Positions 29,174-37,441 of a stretch of DNA of 38,658 bases are shown here, piece by piece. The position numbers and the translations under genes were made by a program. The stretch spans positions 1 to 38,658 of IMG/VR virus record IMGVR_UViG_3300034101_001080, one strand, 5' to 3'. The stretch comes from a virus. The stretch's first letter is position 1. Every line of letters starts with the position of its first letter. Below the pieces are notes generated by a model, which did no database searches, was not told where the DNA came from, and was given only the letters and a program-made list of their open reading frames with translations.

Positions 29174-29439
29174 TTCACCAACAGACACACCCAACCCTAG
29201 ATGTCGAGGGCTGCTTTGCTTGCCGTGTTTCCGGTATTCGCATGGGCATGAACACAACCACAACTCGTGGGCAGAATGTAGAAAGCATCAACAAGACTGA
29301 GCGCAACTGGCAGAAAGACATGCCAGCCTATAAGCGTTTACGCAAAGAGGGTTTGCAGCCAAAGAGCATTGATGGCGCTGCTGCAATTGAGAAAAAAGCT
29401 GAGCACAAGTGGCAGGTTGAAACGGGCATTGGTATCTGA
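29170..29439 (+). CDS. Conserved small protein with CxxC motif, 89 residues
   Basis: The start is GTG 29170, giving a GTGA overlap with the stop of the fibre gene. The N-terminal part contains HPTLDVEGCFACRVSGIRM, with one CxxC pair and a preceding His that may form a zinc site. The rest is Arg/Lys-rich and helical. The pattern is familiar from short uncharacterised proteins near the tail genes of actinobacterial phages. Function unknown. Its overlap with the next gene by ATGG at 29439 suggests a coupled set with the basic proteins that follow. Confidence 0.7.
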   Translation: MIHQQTHPTLDVEGCFACRVSGIRMGMNTTTTRGQNVESINKTERNWQKDMPAYKRLRKEGLQPKSIDGAAAIEKKAEHKWQVETGIGI

Positions 29440-29834
29440 TGGCTTACACAAAACCTGAACTCCGGGAGCGAATCAAGAACAGGGTTATGGCTGGATCAAA
29501 GGGTGGCAAGCCCGGACAATGGTCAGCTAGAAAAGCTCAGATACTCGCGCAAGAATATGAGAAGGCTGGCGGCGGGTACTCCGGGGCAAAGACTGAAAAG
29601 CAAAAGAGTCTTTCCAAGTGGACAAAAGAAAAGTGGCAGACATCTGACAAGAAGCCAGCCGACAGGCCAGGTGGAACAACCAGGTACCTTCCAAAGAAAG
29701 CATGGGACAAGTTGTCTCCTGCTGAGAAGGCTGCAACGAATAAGAAGAAGCAAGCTGGCTCAAAGGCTGGAAAGCAATTTGTACCAAACACTCCGGCCGC
29801 CAAGAGGGCTGGCAAACAAGCAAGAGGAAACTAA
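29439..29834 (+). CDS. Basic protein with DUF5872-like domain, 131 residues
   Basis: The first 90 residues (KPELRERIKNRVMAGSKGGK, then QWSARKAQILAQEYEKAGGG and KSLSKWTKEKW) fit my recollection of the DUF5872 pattern found in phages and large viruses. The middle ends with RYLPKKAWDKLS, and the tail is lysine-rich. The protein is strongly basic, so it probably binds DNA or another acidic partner and may be packaged in the virion. It overlaps the previous stop by one base and is followed by two other basic proteins, a set that tends to travel together in phage genomes. Confidence 0.75.
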   Translation: MAYTKPELRERIKNRVMAGSKGGKPGQWSARKAQILAQEYEKAGGGYSGAKTEKQKSLSKWTKEKWQTSDKKPADRPGGTTRYLPKKAWDKLSPAEKAATNKKKQAGSKAGKQFVPNTPAAKRAGKQARGN

Positions 29835-30106
29835 TGGCTATTGAATACAGAGGCGAAAAGTTTGCTGGCTACAACAAACCAAAGCGCACCCCTGGAGCAA
29901 AAAAGTCTCACGCTGTATTGGCTAAATCTGGAGAACAGGTAAAGCTGATTCGCTTTGGGCAGCAGGGTGTTCAGGGTTCGCCAAAGAAAGCTGGTGAGTC
30001 AGCTTCCTACAGGAAACGACGTGAATCATTTAAGGCTCGCCATGCAAAGAACATTGCAAAAGGCAAGATGTCTGCAGCTTATTGGGCAGACAAGGTCAAA
30101 TGGTAA
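29834..30106 (+). CDS. Basic protein with DUF6321-like domain, 90 residues
   Basis: The protein begins MAIEYRGEKFAGYNKPKRTP and continues KKSHAVLAKSGEQVKLIRFG, then a segment RKRRESFKARHAKNI and AAYWADKVKW. This order (a Tyr-Asn-Lys-Pro start, a KLIRFG strand, FKARH, then a Trp-ended helix) fits my memory of the DUF6321 family, short proteins of phages and large viruses. It follows the DUF5872-like gene by TAATG. Basic and probably DNA-associated. Function unknown. Confidence 0.75.
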   Translation: MAIEYRGEKFAGYNKPKRTPGAKKSHAVLAKSGEQVKLIRFGQQGVQGSPKKAGESASYRKRRESFKARHAKNIAKGKMSAAYWADKVKW

Positions 30107-30131
30107 GATCGTTTAGTCGATAGGAGACAAT

Positions 30132-30263
30132 ATGCCAAAGGTTGGAAACAAGAAGTTCGGTTACGGTGCTAAAGGAATGGCGGCAGCAAAGAAAGAATCT
30201 GCCAAGTCCGGCAAGCCAATGAAGATGGACAAGTCCAAGATGAAGGACAAGAAAAAGAAGTAA
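30132..30263 (+). CDS. Small lysine-rich protein, 43 residues
   Basis: The frame, from ATG 30132 to TAA 30261-30263, has TAGGAGA as ribosome binding site. It starts MPKVGNKKFGYGAKGMAAAK and ends in a run of KDKKKKK type. About one third of the residues are Lys. It directly precedes the tail adaptor gene (ATG 30264, immediately after the stop). Short proteins of this kind occur next to structural genes in many phages. It is the third basic gene in a row. Confidence 0.7.
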   Translation: MPKVGNKKFGYGAKGMAAAKKESAKSGKPMKMDKSKMKDKKKK

Positions 30264-31151
30264 ATGACAACAGCTGCAACCGTCATCGACAGGACGTTGC
30301 GCCAGCTACTATCGGGAACAGTAGAGGCACGCAACAAGCTTGCTTCGACTATCAACTCATCTGCTACTAGTGTTACAACTACGTACGCACTTGAGTCCCT
30401 TCGTGCTGGACAGGTATTTGAAATTGAGTCAGAGATGTTCTACATCTGGGAAGCTGACCCTGCTACCAAAACACTTACAGTACAACGAGGATATAACGGC
30501 ACAACCGCAGCTGCCCACACGGCCGGGGCAATAGTTACATCAAGCCCAAGGTTTCCAAGAGCTCAAGTGCTTGAGGCGATCAATGACGAGATCATGGATC
30601 TTTCTTCACCTATGCACGGCTTGTTCAAGGTTGAAACCCTAAACATCACATACAACGGTTCAGACAGAATGATCAACCTGACAGGCGCAACTAACGTTAT
30701 TGACCTGCTTGGTGTGTCTGTCCGGTACCAAAATGACGACTACCCAGTTACAAGAAAGGTGAAGCTCGTTCGGGATCTCCCTACGGACGACTTTGCTTCT
30801 GGTTATGCTCTCAAGTTCGACCAAAACGTTTATCCCGGCAGACTGAGGATTGTTTACAAAACTACATATAGTGGCGTAACCAGCGAATCCACCGACATAA
30901 ACACAACATGTGGTATCCAGGAATCTATCACCGACATTGTTACTATCGGCACTCAGATCCGCTTGATAGCCCCACGAGAAATAAAGCGCAACTTCACAGA
31001 GTCTCAGGGTGATACACGTCGTGCAGAAGAAGTTGGTGCTGGTGCGGTGACAGCTTCCATCTCAAACATGAAGCAACTTCGCAGGGACCGAATCACAGCG
31101 GAGGCAGCAAAACTAGCTAGAGCATACCCAACGTTCTTGACCCGGGAGTAA
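30264..31151 (+). CDS. Probable tail adaptor (tail tubular A / gp11-like)
   Basis: The product is 295 residues. The N-terminal part, TAATVIDRTLRQLLSGTVEA, leads into a beta-rich stretch with LTVQRGYNGTTAAAHTAGA, then a helical segment around ARPQVLEAINDEIMDL-like residues (100-115), strands, and a C-terminal helical tail. The QRGYNGTTAAAH turn is recurrent in phage adaptor and baseplate proteins. It is followed by a long beta-propeller-like protein, the same order as the adaptor and nozzle genes of short-tailed phages. The role is inferred from order, size and this turn. Confidence 0.65.
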   Translation: MTTAATVIDRTLRQLLSGTVEARNKLASTINSSATSVTTTYALESLRAGQVFEIESEMFYIWEADPATKTLTVQRGYNGTTAAAHTAGAIVTSSPRFPRAQVLEAINDEIMDLSSPMHGLFKVETLNITYNGSDRMINLTGATNVIDLLGVSVRYQNDDYPVTRKVKLVRDLPTDDFASGYALKFDQNVYPGRLRIVYKTTYSGVTSESTDINTTCGIQESITDIVTIGTQIRLIAPREIKRNFTESQGDTRRAEEVGAGAVTASISNMKQLRRDRITAEAAKLARAYPTFLTRE

Positions 31152-31154
31152 GCC

Positions 31155-33014
31155 ATGGCTGGCTTGCTCACGTTTGCAGAACCATTTGTAAACACACACC
31201 CATTCTTTACAGGAAGACCATCCAACAACTTGGTACCAGACATTTTCCCGATAGCGATTGACGGTCGACCATACTTGGTTGATCAAAAGTCAAGTCAGTT
31301 CATGCGTGGATTTGAGGCGCGTGTCCGCGACTCTGTTGACCAGTCGACATCTCCTGGTGAAGCTGCTATCAACCCACAGGGATTGTGGCGTCGTGGTGAA
31401 ACCTCTTGGCATTTGGGTGCAGGACAGCTGTATGCAGATACCGCGGAGGCACAGGACTACAGGTTTTATTCCAGCAAGGGTATCAACCCGTGGACCAAAG
31501 GCCAGCTTAAGCTTCTTAATAAAGTTAAAGAATCACTTAGCTCAGGCAACACAAACCTGCATCTTCATGTTGCTGACGGGAAACTGTATGTAGCAGATGG
31601 TGCTACGGTCAAATACTCATCCAACCCCTTTGCCTCTAGCCCAACCTGGACTTCTGTTACTGGACTTCCTAATGCTGTACCTCGCGACATGTCATCTGAC
31701 GGAAGCAACATCTACCTGACCTATGCGGGTCTTAGCAGCAGCTATGGACTGTGGAAGATTGATGACAGTCAGGTTGCTTCAAACGTGGCGTATGGTCACG
31801 AGCTTTATTATGTTGACTATGTAAAGGGATACGTAATGGTTGCCGGTAACTCGGCATCCGGAAACTCTAACGATCTTTACTACAGTCCAAGCGGAAACAT
31901 TGGAGCTGACGACTACAGTCACCCTCTGTCAACATGGAACTGGACAAGCTTTGCATCTGGCCAAAACGCAATCTATGTAGCTGGCCACTCTGGTGACAAG
32001 GGGGCTATCTACAAAATAACTATTGCAAGTACTGGTGTTCTTGACACACCTGTTGTTGCGCTTGAGTTTCCAACTGGTGAAATCCCTTATACTGTTTACG
32101 GCTACCTTGGTGGGATCTTTATCGGTACCAGCAAGGGAGTTCGCTATGCAACGTCGGACAATGACTCAAACCTTGTGTCCGGTTCGTTGATCCCAACATC
32201 TGGAAGCGTGACTACATTTACCGCTGATGACAAGTACGTGTGGTTCAACTGGTCCAACTATGACGGCGTGTCTACCGGGCTTGGCAGGATCGACCTATCG
32301 TCGTTTACAAGCGCAAACACTCCGGCGTATTCAACGGACTTAATGCACACCTCCACGGCCAGTGTGCTGCATGTAGTGACCTACGACAATAAGCGTGTGT
32401 TCTCAATATCTGGTGATGGCGTGTATGTCGAAGATGCAGCCAACCTGGTTGAGACTGGCGAAATAGTCACCGGAACATACCGTTGGGGCATACCTGACCG
32501 GAAGTTCGTGGCCAAGTTTGATGTCCGAACGACACCGCTTGAAGGAGTCGTTACGCCGTATATTTCAATCGACTCAGCCGCGTATGTATCGTTGTCTCCG
32601 CACTCGCAGCAGTCTGCAACAGAGAAGGTGTCAAACGGTCCTCAGTCAAAGTTTATTGAAGCCAAGTTCAAGCTTGAATTAGCAAGAGCTACTGCCACAA
32701 CTGGACCAACCGTAACACGCTGGATGGCTCGTGCTTACGCCTCGCCAGCCAGGAGCCAGGTGTTCCGCGTGCCAATCCTCATGCACCATAAAATTGTGGA
32801 CAACCGAGGGTCAGAACACTACTTCGATGTTGAGGTAGAGCTTGAAGCATTAAGGGCATTAGTTACAAACCCTGTAGTGGTAAACTATCAGGAAAATACT
32901 GAGACATTTTCGGTGGTTGTTGAAGACCTGGAGTTCCAGGTAATTGATGGCTACTATCAAAACTGGGACCTAGAAGGAACCTGTATTGTTACAATGAGAT
33001 CAGTACAAGATTAG
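31155..33014 (+). CDS. Probable tail nozzle protein (tail tubular B / gp12-like)
   Basis: The product is 619 residues and beta-rich. The opening has FPIAIDGRPYLVDQKSSQF, and a long central part repeats blades with the pattern aromatic, Gly, short strand (for example DGKLYVADGATVKYSSN, then DGSNIYLTYAGLSSSYG, QNAIYVAGHSGDKG, DDKYVWFNWSNYDG), which reads as a beta propeller. The C-terminal 150 residues form a separate beta domain. Size and order after the adaptor match the nozzle of podoviruses such as T7. It could also be another baseplate-like protein, but the absence of tube and tape-measure genes favours a short tail. Confidence 0.65.
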   Translation: MAGLLTFAEPFVNTHPFFTGRPSNNLVPDIFPIAIDGRPYLVDQKSSQFMRGFEARVRDSVDQSTSPGEAAINPQGLWRRGETSWHLGAGQLYADTAEAQDYRFYSSKGINPWTKGQLKLLNKVKESLSSGNTNLHLHVADGKLYVADGATVKYSSNPFASSPTWTSVTGLPNAVPRDMSSDGSNIYLTYAGLSSSYGLWKIDDSQVASNVAYGHELYYVDYVKGYVMVAGNSASGNSNDLYYSPSGNIGADDYSHPLSTWNWTSFASGQNAIYVAGHSGDKGAIYKITIASTGVLDTPVVALEFPTGEIPYTVYGYLGGIFIGTSKGVRYATSDNDSNLVSGSLIPTSGSVTTFTADDKYVWFNWSNYDGVSTGLGRIDLSSFTSANTPAYSTDLMHTSTASVLHVVTYDNKRVFSISGDGVYVEDAANLVETGEIVTGTYRWGIPDRKFVAKFDVRTTPLEGVVTPYISIDSAAYVSLSPHSQQSATEKVSNGPQSKFIEAKFKLELARATATTGPTVTRWMARAYASPARSQVFRVPILMHHKIVDNRGSEHYFDVEVELEALRALVTNPVVVNYQENTETFSVVVEDLEFQVIDGYYQNWDLEGTCIVTMRSVQD

Positions 33015-33022
33015 GAGAGTAA

Positions 33023-33787
33023 ATGCCATACGCAACTAGGAGATCGTATTCGGGAGCATCAGCTGCATGCACCCTTGCGTCTACAATCACGTCTGGTGAC
33101 ACCACCGCATCTTTGACCGGCACGACTAGTGCATGGCCAGACACGGCTGGTGGCGCGTTCTACATGGTAATCGATCCGGGTCTAAGCACAGAAGAAAAAG
33201 TTCTTGTTGGTGCGCGCTCTGGTGGATCTCTGTCGAGCATTACACGCGGAGTTGATGGAACTACTGCTGCCTCGCACTCAGCTGGAGCAACTTGCTATCC
33301 GGTGTTTACAGCTGTAGATGCCGACCAAGCAAATAAAATTGCTTCTACTCTGACCACAAAGGGTGACATCTTTGTAACTGATGGCTCAACAATAACTCGA
33401 TACCCAATTGGATCTGATCGAAAAGTTCTTACGGCTGACTCTGCTCAGACTTATGGATTTGACTGGGAGTATCCATCAGACCTAACGCTAAATGCTCAGA
33501 CTGGAACTTCTTATACTCTTGTCGCAGCTGACACGGGGAAATTTGTAACACTAAGCAATGCTTCTGCGATAACGGTTACCGTCCCAACCAATGCTGCTGT
33601 GCCATTTCTTATTGGCACACAGGTGAACTTGGTTCAATTGGGTGCTGGTCAGGTAACTGTTGGTGGTGCTGGGGTTACTTTGCGAAGCAACGGAAGCAAG
33701 CTTAAGTTGTTTGGTCAATATGCTGCAGCAACCCTAGTGAAGATAGGGACAGACGAATGGGTTCTTGTTGGTAATACGGCAGCGTAG
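33023..33787 (+). CDS. Tail fibre or minor tail protein, 254 residues
   Basis: The N-terminal 90 residues are beta-rich with a second copy of the turn SITRGVDGTTAASHSAGA seen in the adaptor (QRGYNGTTAAAHTAGA), so the two proteins share a domain. Then comes TTKGDIFVTDGSTITRYPIG, the widely seen start of fibre and baseplate modules in phages, followed by a region with strands typical of a carbohydrate-binding or trimeric fold (TGKFVTLSNASAITVTVPTN). The start follows GGAGAGTAA. It most likely forms part of the fibre next to the glycine-rich protein. Confidence 0.75.
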   Translation: MPYATRRSYSGASAACTLASTITSGDTTASLTGTTSAWPDTAGGAFYMVIDPGLSTEEKVLVGARSGGSLSSITRGVDGTTAASHSAGATCYPVFTAVDADQANKIASTLTTKGDIFVTDGSTITRYPIGSDRKVLTADSAQTYGFDWEYPSDLTLNAQTGTSYTLVAADTGKFVTLSNASAITVTVPTNAAVPFLIGTQVNLVQLGAGQVTVGGAGVTLRSNGSKLKLFGQYAAATLVKIGTDEWVLVGNTAA

Positions 33788-33789
33788 TT

Positions 33790-35085
33790 ATGCAAATACT
33801 TGGCATTTCTAACTTCTACCCAACTGCACCCACTACTGCTCCAACGTCTTTAAGCGCTATACCAACGAACACAAACGTTGCAATTTCGTTTACTGCGCCA
33901 ACTAATGATGGTGGGCTTTCCATCACGAACTACGAGTATTCGTTTAATAACTCTAGTTGGACTGCTCTATCTCCTGCTGATGCAACAAGCCCTGTAACAA
34001 TTAGCGGTTTAACACAAAATACTGCATACACAATCTACTTGCGTGCGGTCAACGGTGTTGGTTCTGGTCCTGGATCTACCGGAGTTTCTTTTACGACCGA
34101 AGGTGTGCCAACTGGAACGCCAACAATTACGTCTATACCGGTTGGAACAACAACAGCTACAGTTAACTTCACATATCCAGGTGGTGGTGGTGCTGTGACA
34201 GGGTACGACCTTTATGTTGCAAACCAAACAAACTCCTGGAACAACACAACATCGAGTCCTATATCTGTTACTGGTTTAACAGCAAACAGCTATTACGTTT
34301 TCTACGTAAGAGCAAAAAATGCATACGGGGTTGGACCACAGTCGGCTGGTGTTGGCGCTACAACAAACCCAATCTTTATGTCGGCAACTGGTGGTTCAAC
34401 ATTTGATTATGCAAGCGGTGGATTTACATACAGGTCTCACACGTTTACCAGCAGCGGAACATTTACTGTAAGCACGGTTGGTTCTTTTGGAACAGTTGAT
34501 GCTGTAATTGTTGCTGGTGGTGGCGGCGGCGGAACAGACCGTGGCGGTGGTGGTGGTGCTGGTGGTATGCAAACAACATCTCCGACTCTTGCCGCAACTT
34601 CTTATGGCGTTACGGTTGGAGGTGGCGGCGGCTTTAACGGTGGTCAGGGCGGCAACTCTTCATTCAATGGCGTAACTAGCAGCGGTGGTGGATACGCAGG
34701 ATTTTGTTGTTATGCAAACCCAACTAGCGGTGGCTCAGGCGGTGGTTGTTCTGCTAACGGTGGTTGCGTTGGTGGTGCGGGAACTGCTGGTCAGGGCAAT
34801 GCTGGAGGCAACGCCCCTGGAACCGGATGGATGGGTTCTGGTGGTGGAGGAAAAGGAGCTGCGGGTGTAACTGCTGACGGTTCTGGACCTGCCGCTGGTG
34901 GAACGAATGCGTTCCGTACAGGAAGCAACGAAACATATTCTTATGGTGGCCAGGGTCGTGGTGGTGCTCCATTTAACGACCAACAAAGATACACGGTTGC
35001 CGCTTATGGTTCTGGTGGCGCTGGTGGAGCATCTGGTCAAAATGGTTATCAAGGTGTTGTGATTATCAGATACAGGATTGCATAA
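33790..35085 (+). CDS. Fibronectin-III and glycine-rich tail fibre, 431 residues
   Basis: Residues about 12-105 and 106-200 are two fibronectin type III domains (first with TAYTIYLRAVNGVGSG, second with NSYYVFYVRAKNAYGVG). After a short linker, residues about 215-431 form a glycine-rich domain: a SHTFTSSGTFTVST opening, VDAVIVAGGGGGG, many Gly-rich loops with scattered Cys, and a closing GVVIIRY strand. This open-and-close pattern marks a glycine-rich adhesin domain of phage fibres, where the loops determine binding. This is the best candidate for host recognition. A small gene follows in an ATGG overlap. Confidence 0.88.
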   Translation: MQILGISNFYPTAPTTAPTSLSAIPTNTNVAISFTAPTNDGGLSITNYEYSFNNSSWTALSPADATSPVTISGLTQNTAYTIYLRAVNGVGSGPGSTGVSFTTEGVPTGTPTITSIPVGTTTATVNFTYPGGGGAVTGYDLYVANQTNSWNNTTSSPISVTGLTANSYYVFYVRAKNAYGVGPQSAGVGATTNPIFMSATGGSTFDYASGGFTYRSHTFTSSGTFTVSTVGSFGTVDAVIVAGGGGGGTDRGGGGGAGGMQTTSPTLAATSYGVTVGGGGGFNGGQGGNSSFNGVTSSGGGYAGFCCYANPTSGGSGGGCSANGGCVGGAGTAGQGNAGGNAPGTGWMGSGGGGKGAAGVTADGSGPAAGGTNAFRTGSNETYSYGGQGRGGAPFNDQQRYTVAAYGSGGAGGASGQNGYQGVVIIRYRIA

Positions 35086-35384
35086 TGGCAAATTACGCTC
35101 AAGTTAAAAATGGAGTGGTTGTAGACATTGTTGTAGCCGACCAAGAGTGGATTGGTATACAAGAAGATCCTTCTGAGTGGGTGGAATACACGGATGAGGC
35201 TCCGGCAAGAATTGGTGGAGACTACATAGACGGATTGTTCTACACACCAAGTCCTTACCCATCGTGGACTAGGGATGAAGATGGCGACTGGATGCCGCCA
35301 ACACCTTACCCAACAGAGGTTTACCATGATTGGCAATGGAACGAGGAGACGCTCTCTTGGATAGCAGCGCAAACACAACAGTAA
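35085..35384 (+). CDS. Probable tail fibre assembly protein, 99 residues
   Basis: This small acidic protein lies directly after the fibre gene (TAATG overlap). It is rich in Trp, Tyr and Pro, with WTRDEDGDWMPPTPYPTE and a second YHDWQWNEETLSW. The pattern of W-x-P-P-x-P-Y-P followed by a W-x-W-x-E segment is known in short phage proteins encoded next to fibres, likely acting as fibre assembly chaperones or tip parts. No catalytic motif. The N-terminal part (AQVKNGVVVDIVVADQEW) looks like two strands. Confidence 0.7.
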   Translation: MANYAQVKNGVVVDIVVADQEWIGIQEDPSEWVEYTDEAPARIGGDYIDGLFYTPSPYPSWTRDEDGDWMPPTPYPTEVYHDWQWNEETLSWIAAQTQQ

Positions 35385-35545
35385 TTAGTGAAGAAGAAAT
35401 AGACAGTTACGCTTCTGCACGCATGGCCATTTGCCGTTCATGCGATCAGCTTAAAATCAAGCTTCCATTATGCAAACAATGTAAGTGTTTTATGCCTGTA
35501 AAAACAAGGTTAAAATTTGCTCACTGCCCACTTGATAAGTGGTGA
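35357..35545 (+). CDS. Small zinc-ribbon protein (TTG start), 62 residues
   Basis: TTG 35357 is chosen because CGAGGAGA (35342-35349) lies a proper distance before it. It overlaps the previous gene by 28 bases. The product carries AICRSCDQLK (C26/C29), LCKQCKCFMPVKT (C39/C42/C44) and HCPLDKW (C57), a zinc ribbon of the kind found in many phage proteins with unknown role (CxxC, CxxCxCFM, CP). It ends in an overlap with the next gene. A probable DNA- or protein-binding accessory. Confidence 0.7.
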   Translation: MDSSANTTVISEEEIDSYASARMAICRSCDQLKIKLPLCKQCKCFMPVKTRLKFAHCPLDKW

Positions 35546-37026
35546 ACTCTCGCTGGCTGATATTCATTCCTGTTGCTTTATTTGCATTTATAGCAAAGCC
35601 AGCAAAAGCAGATGTACTTGGAGAATGGACATACAGCCAGTCATGCCCAACATCTGGATCGGTAGAAGTAGTTGACGACACAATCATCTTGCATGGCCCA
35701 GACCAAGGCGGATGTTCGGGTGCTGCCCACTGGGTAAAGATTGAGACCACAATCCCAGCAGATGTAGACACAATAGATTTTGAATGGTCATACCAGACGA
35801 CTGATGGTTGGGTGTACGACCCACCACAGTACGGCATCAACGGCACATACACATTGATTACACAACAGAACAATGCGACAGGCGAGCTGTCAGTACCAGT
35901 TAATGAGGGTGACATCTTCACGTTCCGACAGTATTCGATTGACACCTGTTGTGCCCCTGGTCACTTAACTATTGCTAACCTATCTTTATGGGCATCTATA
36001 ACCACATCCACGACGTCGACGACGACAAGTACTACTACTGTTCCGCCAACGACTGTCCCTGCCACGGTCCCGACTACTACGACAGTTCCAGAAACCTCAA
36101 CCTCGTCTACATCGACGACTATAAGTACGACGAGTACAACATCGTCGACGACAAGTACTACAACGACAAGTACAACAAGTACGACAGTTTTACCGGTTAC
36201 CTCAACTAGTTCTTCGACTACGTCTACTACTACGACTAGTTCAACTACGACTAGTTCAACTACGACTTCTTCCGTACCGCAAACAACATCATCAGTATTA
36301 GTGCCGACCACGACACTACCGCCAGAGCCGTCAACATCTATACCCCCTCAAATATCTGAGCCAGAACCCGTTGAGCCTTCCGTTCCTGAAGAGATTGTTG
36401 AAGTGCCGACAGGCACCACAACGACAGTAGTAGAGGACCCCATTCAAGAGGAGACGCCTCTAGAAGAAACAACCACGACAACTGAAGCAAGTCCAGAAAC
36501 ATACCCTGATACTACAGAGGAAACTGTTGATTCCACAATCGCTCCAGATTTAGAGCCAAATTTAGAGCCAGATGCCCCGTTGACTGACGAGCAGGTCACA
36601 TCCATAATCGAGGAAGCTGAGAGTGTTGAGGCTTTAGTTGAGGCTTTGTCCGAGTTGGAACCAGAACAGGTGGCTCAGGTTCTTGAAGAGATCTTGTCTG
36701 AAGAACCAACACAGGAACAGGCTGCAGCGCTTGCAAGCACTCCCGAAGTGCTTGCTGTTGTTAGCGCAGAGCAGGCAGCAGAGATCTTCGCAGCCCTGGA
36801 TGTGGATGAGCTGACGGACGAGCAGACAGAGCAGCTTGTAGAAGCCGTCCAGAACGCTCCAGAGGCCGTTAGAGAGGAGTTCGAGGACAAGGTGGACATC
36901 TTCAAGTCTGGCCTGGATGACTACGTTCCTACGGGCTCCAACATCCCGGTCGGTGAGCGACGCACTCTTGTGGCTATCACGGCGGGGGTAACCCTCGCAG
37001 CAGCTGGTACTAGAATTAGACGATAA
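35539..37026 (+). CDS. Secreted, membrane-anchored surface protein with Thr/Ser stalk
   Basis: The 495-residue product (GTG start) has a signal peptide (residues 1-24, hydrophobic core LIFIPVALFAFIA, cleavage near AKA/D) and a beta-sandwich-like domain to about residue 150 with several Cys. A stalk (about 154-262) is made almost only of Thr, Ser, Val and Pro. An acidic segment follows, then a helical domain with LEPEQVAQVLEEILSEEPTQ and DELTDEQTEQLVEAV repeats. The C-terminus ends in a hydrophobic LVAITAGVTLAAAG segment and basic residues. This is the design of a host cell-wall or membrane protein, not a usual phage protein. Acidimicrobiia have similar Thr/Val/Pro-rich proteins. A superinfection or envelope role is inferred. 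Confidence 0.75.
   Translation: MVNSRWLIFIPVALFAFIAKPAKADVLGEWTYSQSCPTSGSVEVVDDTIILHGPDQGGCSGAAHWVKIETTIPADVDTIDFEWSYQTTDGWVYDPPQYGINGTYTLITQQNNATGELSVPVNEGDIFTFRQYSIDTCCAPGHLTIANLSLWASITTSTTSTTTSTTTVPPTTVPATVPTTTTVPETSTSSTSTTISTTSTTSSTTSTTTTSTTSTTVLPVTSTSSSTTSTTTTSSTTTSSTTTSSVPQTTSSVLVPTTTLPPEPSTSIPPQISEPEPVEPSVPEEIVEVPTGTTTTVVEDPIQEETPLEETTTTTEASPETYPDTTEETVDSTIAPDLEPNLEPDAPLTDEQVTSIIEEAESVEALVEALSELEPEQVAQVLEEILSEEPTQEQAAALASTPEVLAVVSAEQAAEIFAALDVDELTDEQTEQLVEAVQNAPEAVREEFEDKVDIFKSGLDDYVPTGSNIPVGERRTLVAITAGVTLAAAGTRIRR
35995..36285 (+). repeat. Low-complexity Thr/Ser-coding tract
   Basis: Short alternating codons for Thr and Ser (ACG, ACT, ACA, AGT, TCG) repeat over about 290 bases, with interspersed Val and Pro codons. 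A Val-rich reading frame appears on the other strand as a shadow. Slippage and recombination could change the length. Confidence 0.75.
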
Positions 37027-37187
37027 TGAGAAAGATCTTTGACCACCTAGCTGATAACTCCTGGACTTACGCTGGTACCGGCATGGTCTTGATTACCCTG
37101 TCTGGCCCTACTTTACGCCAGGCCCTATGGATTACTGGTGTAACATTGATATTGCATTCGGTATTAACACTTAGTAAGAAAGACTAA
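37026..37187 (+). CDS. Small two-helix membrane protein, holin-like
   Basis: The frame starts with a TAATG overlap on the surface protein stop and ends at TAA 37185-37187. The 53-residue product has a polar opening (MRKIFDHLADNSWTYAG), a hydrophobic TGMVLITLSGP segment and a second hydrophobic WITGVTLILHSVLTL segment, with a basic end. Size, two membrane segments and position directly upstream of a holin-like gene and the endolysin fit a lysis accessory, holin or antiholin. Sequence alone does not tell which. It is separate from the surface protein by sequence type. Confidence 0.65.
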   Translation: MRKIFDHLADNSWTYAGTGMVLITLSGPTLRQALWITGVTLILHSVLTLSKKD

Positions 37188-37189
37188 TC

Positions 37190-37441
37190 ATGGCTAAACT
37201 TCAGAACATCGCGTTCCGTATCTTCGCACTATTTGGCTCGTCAGCTCTTGCAGCTGTGGCTGGTGGTGCCCTTATCGGCGTTCAGTTGTGGAAGTCTGCA
37301 GCACTTGCAGGAATCATGGCATGTGCACAAGTGATTGAAAAGCTCTTGCGCTTCAGCGTTGACGGCAGCCTCACCAAAGAGGAGATTGAACTTGCATTCA
37401 CTGGTGCAGTCAAGCCTAAGCCTGAAGCAGCAGCTGAGTAA
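37190..37441 (+). CDS. Holin
   Basis: The 83-residue product has two membrane helices, one about residues 12-32 (FALFGSSALAAVAGGALIGV) and one about 34-50 (SAALAGIMACAQVIEKLL), and an acidic C-terminal tail (DGSLTKEEIELAFTGAVKP). This arrangement, with its position directly before the peptidase, matches small holins of actinobacterial phages that form pores and trigger lysis. Two bases separate it from the previous stop, and it overlaps the peptidase gene by TAATG. A strong assignment by context. The second small membrane protein could be its regulator. Confidence 0.8.
   Translation: MAKLQNIAFRIFALFGSSALAAVAGGALIGVQLWKSAALAGIMACAQVIEKLLRFSVDGSLTKEEIELAFTGAVKPKPEAAAE

Noticed and set aside
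35961-36311. Open frame of 116 residues on the - strand
   Set aside because: It is a Val-rich mirror of the Thr/Ser codons of the stalk, has no ribosome binding site and opposes every gene in the window.
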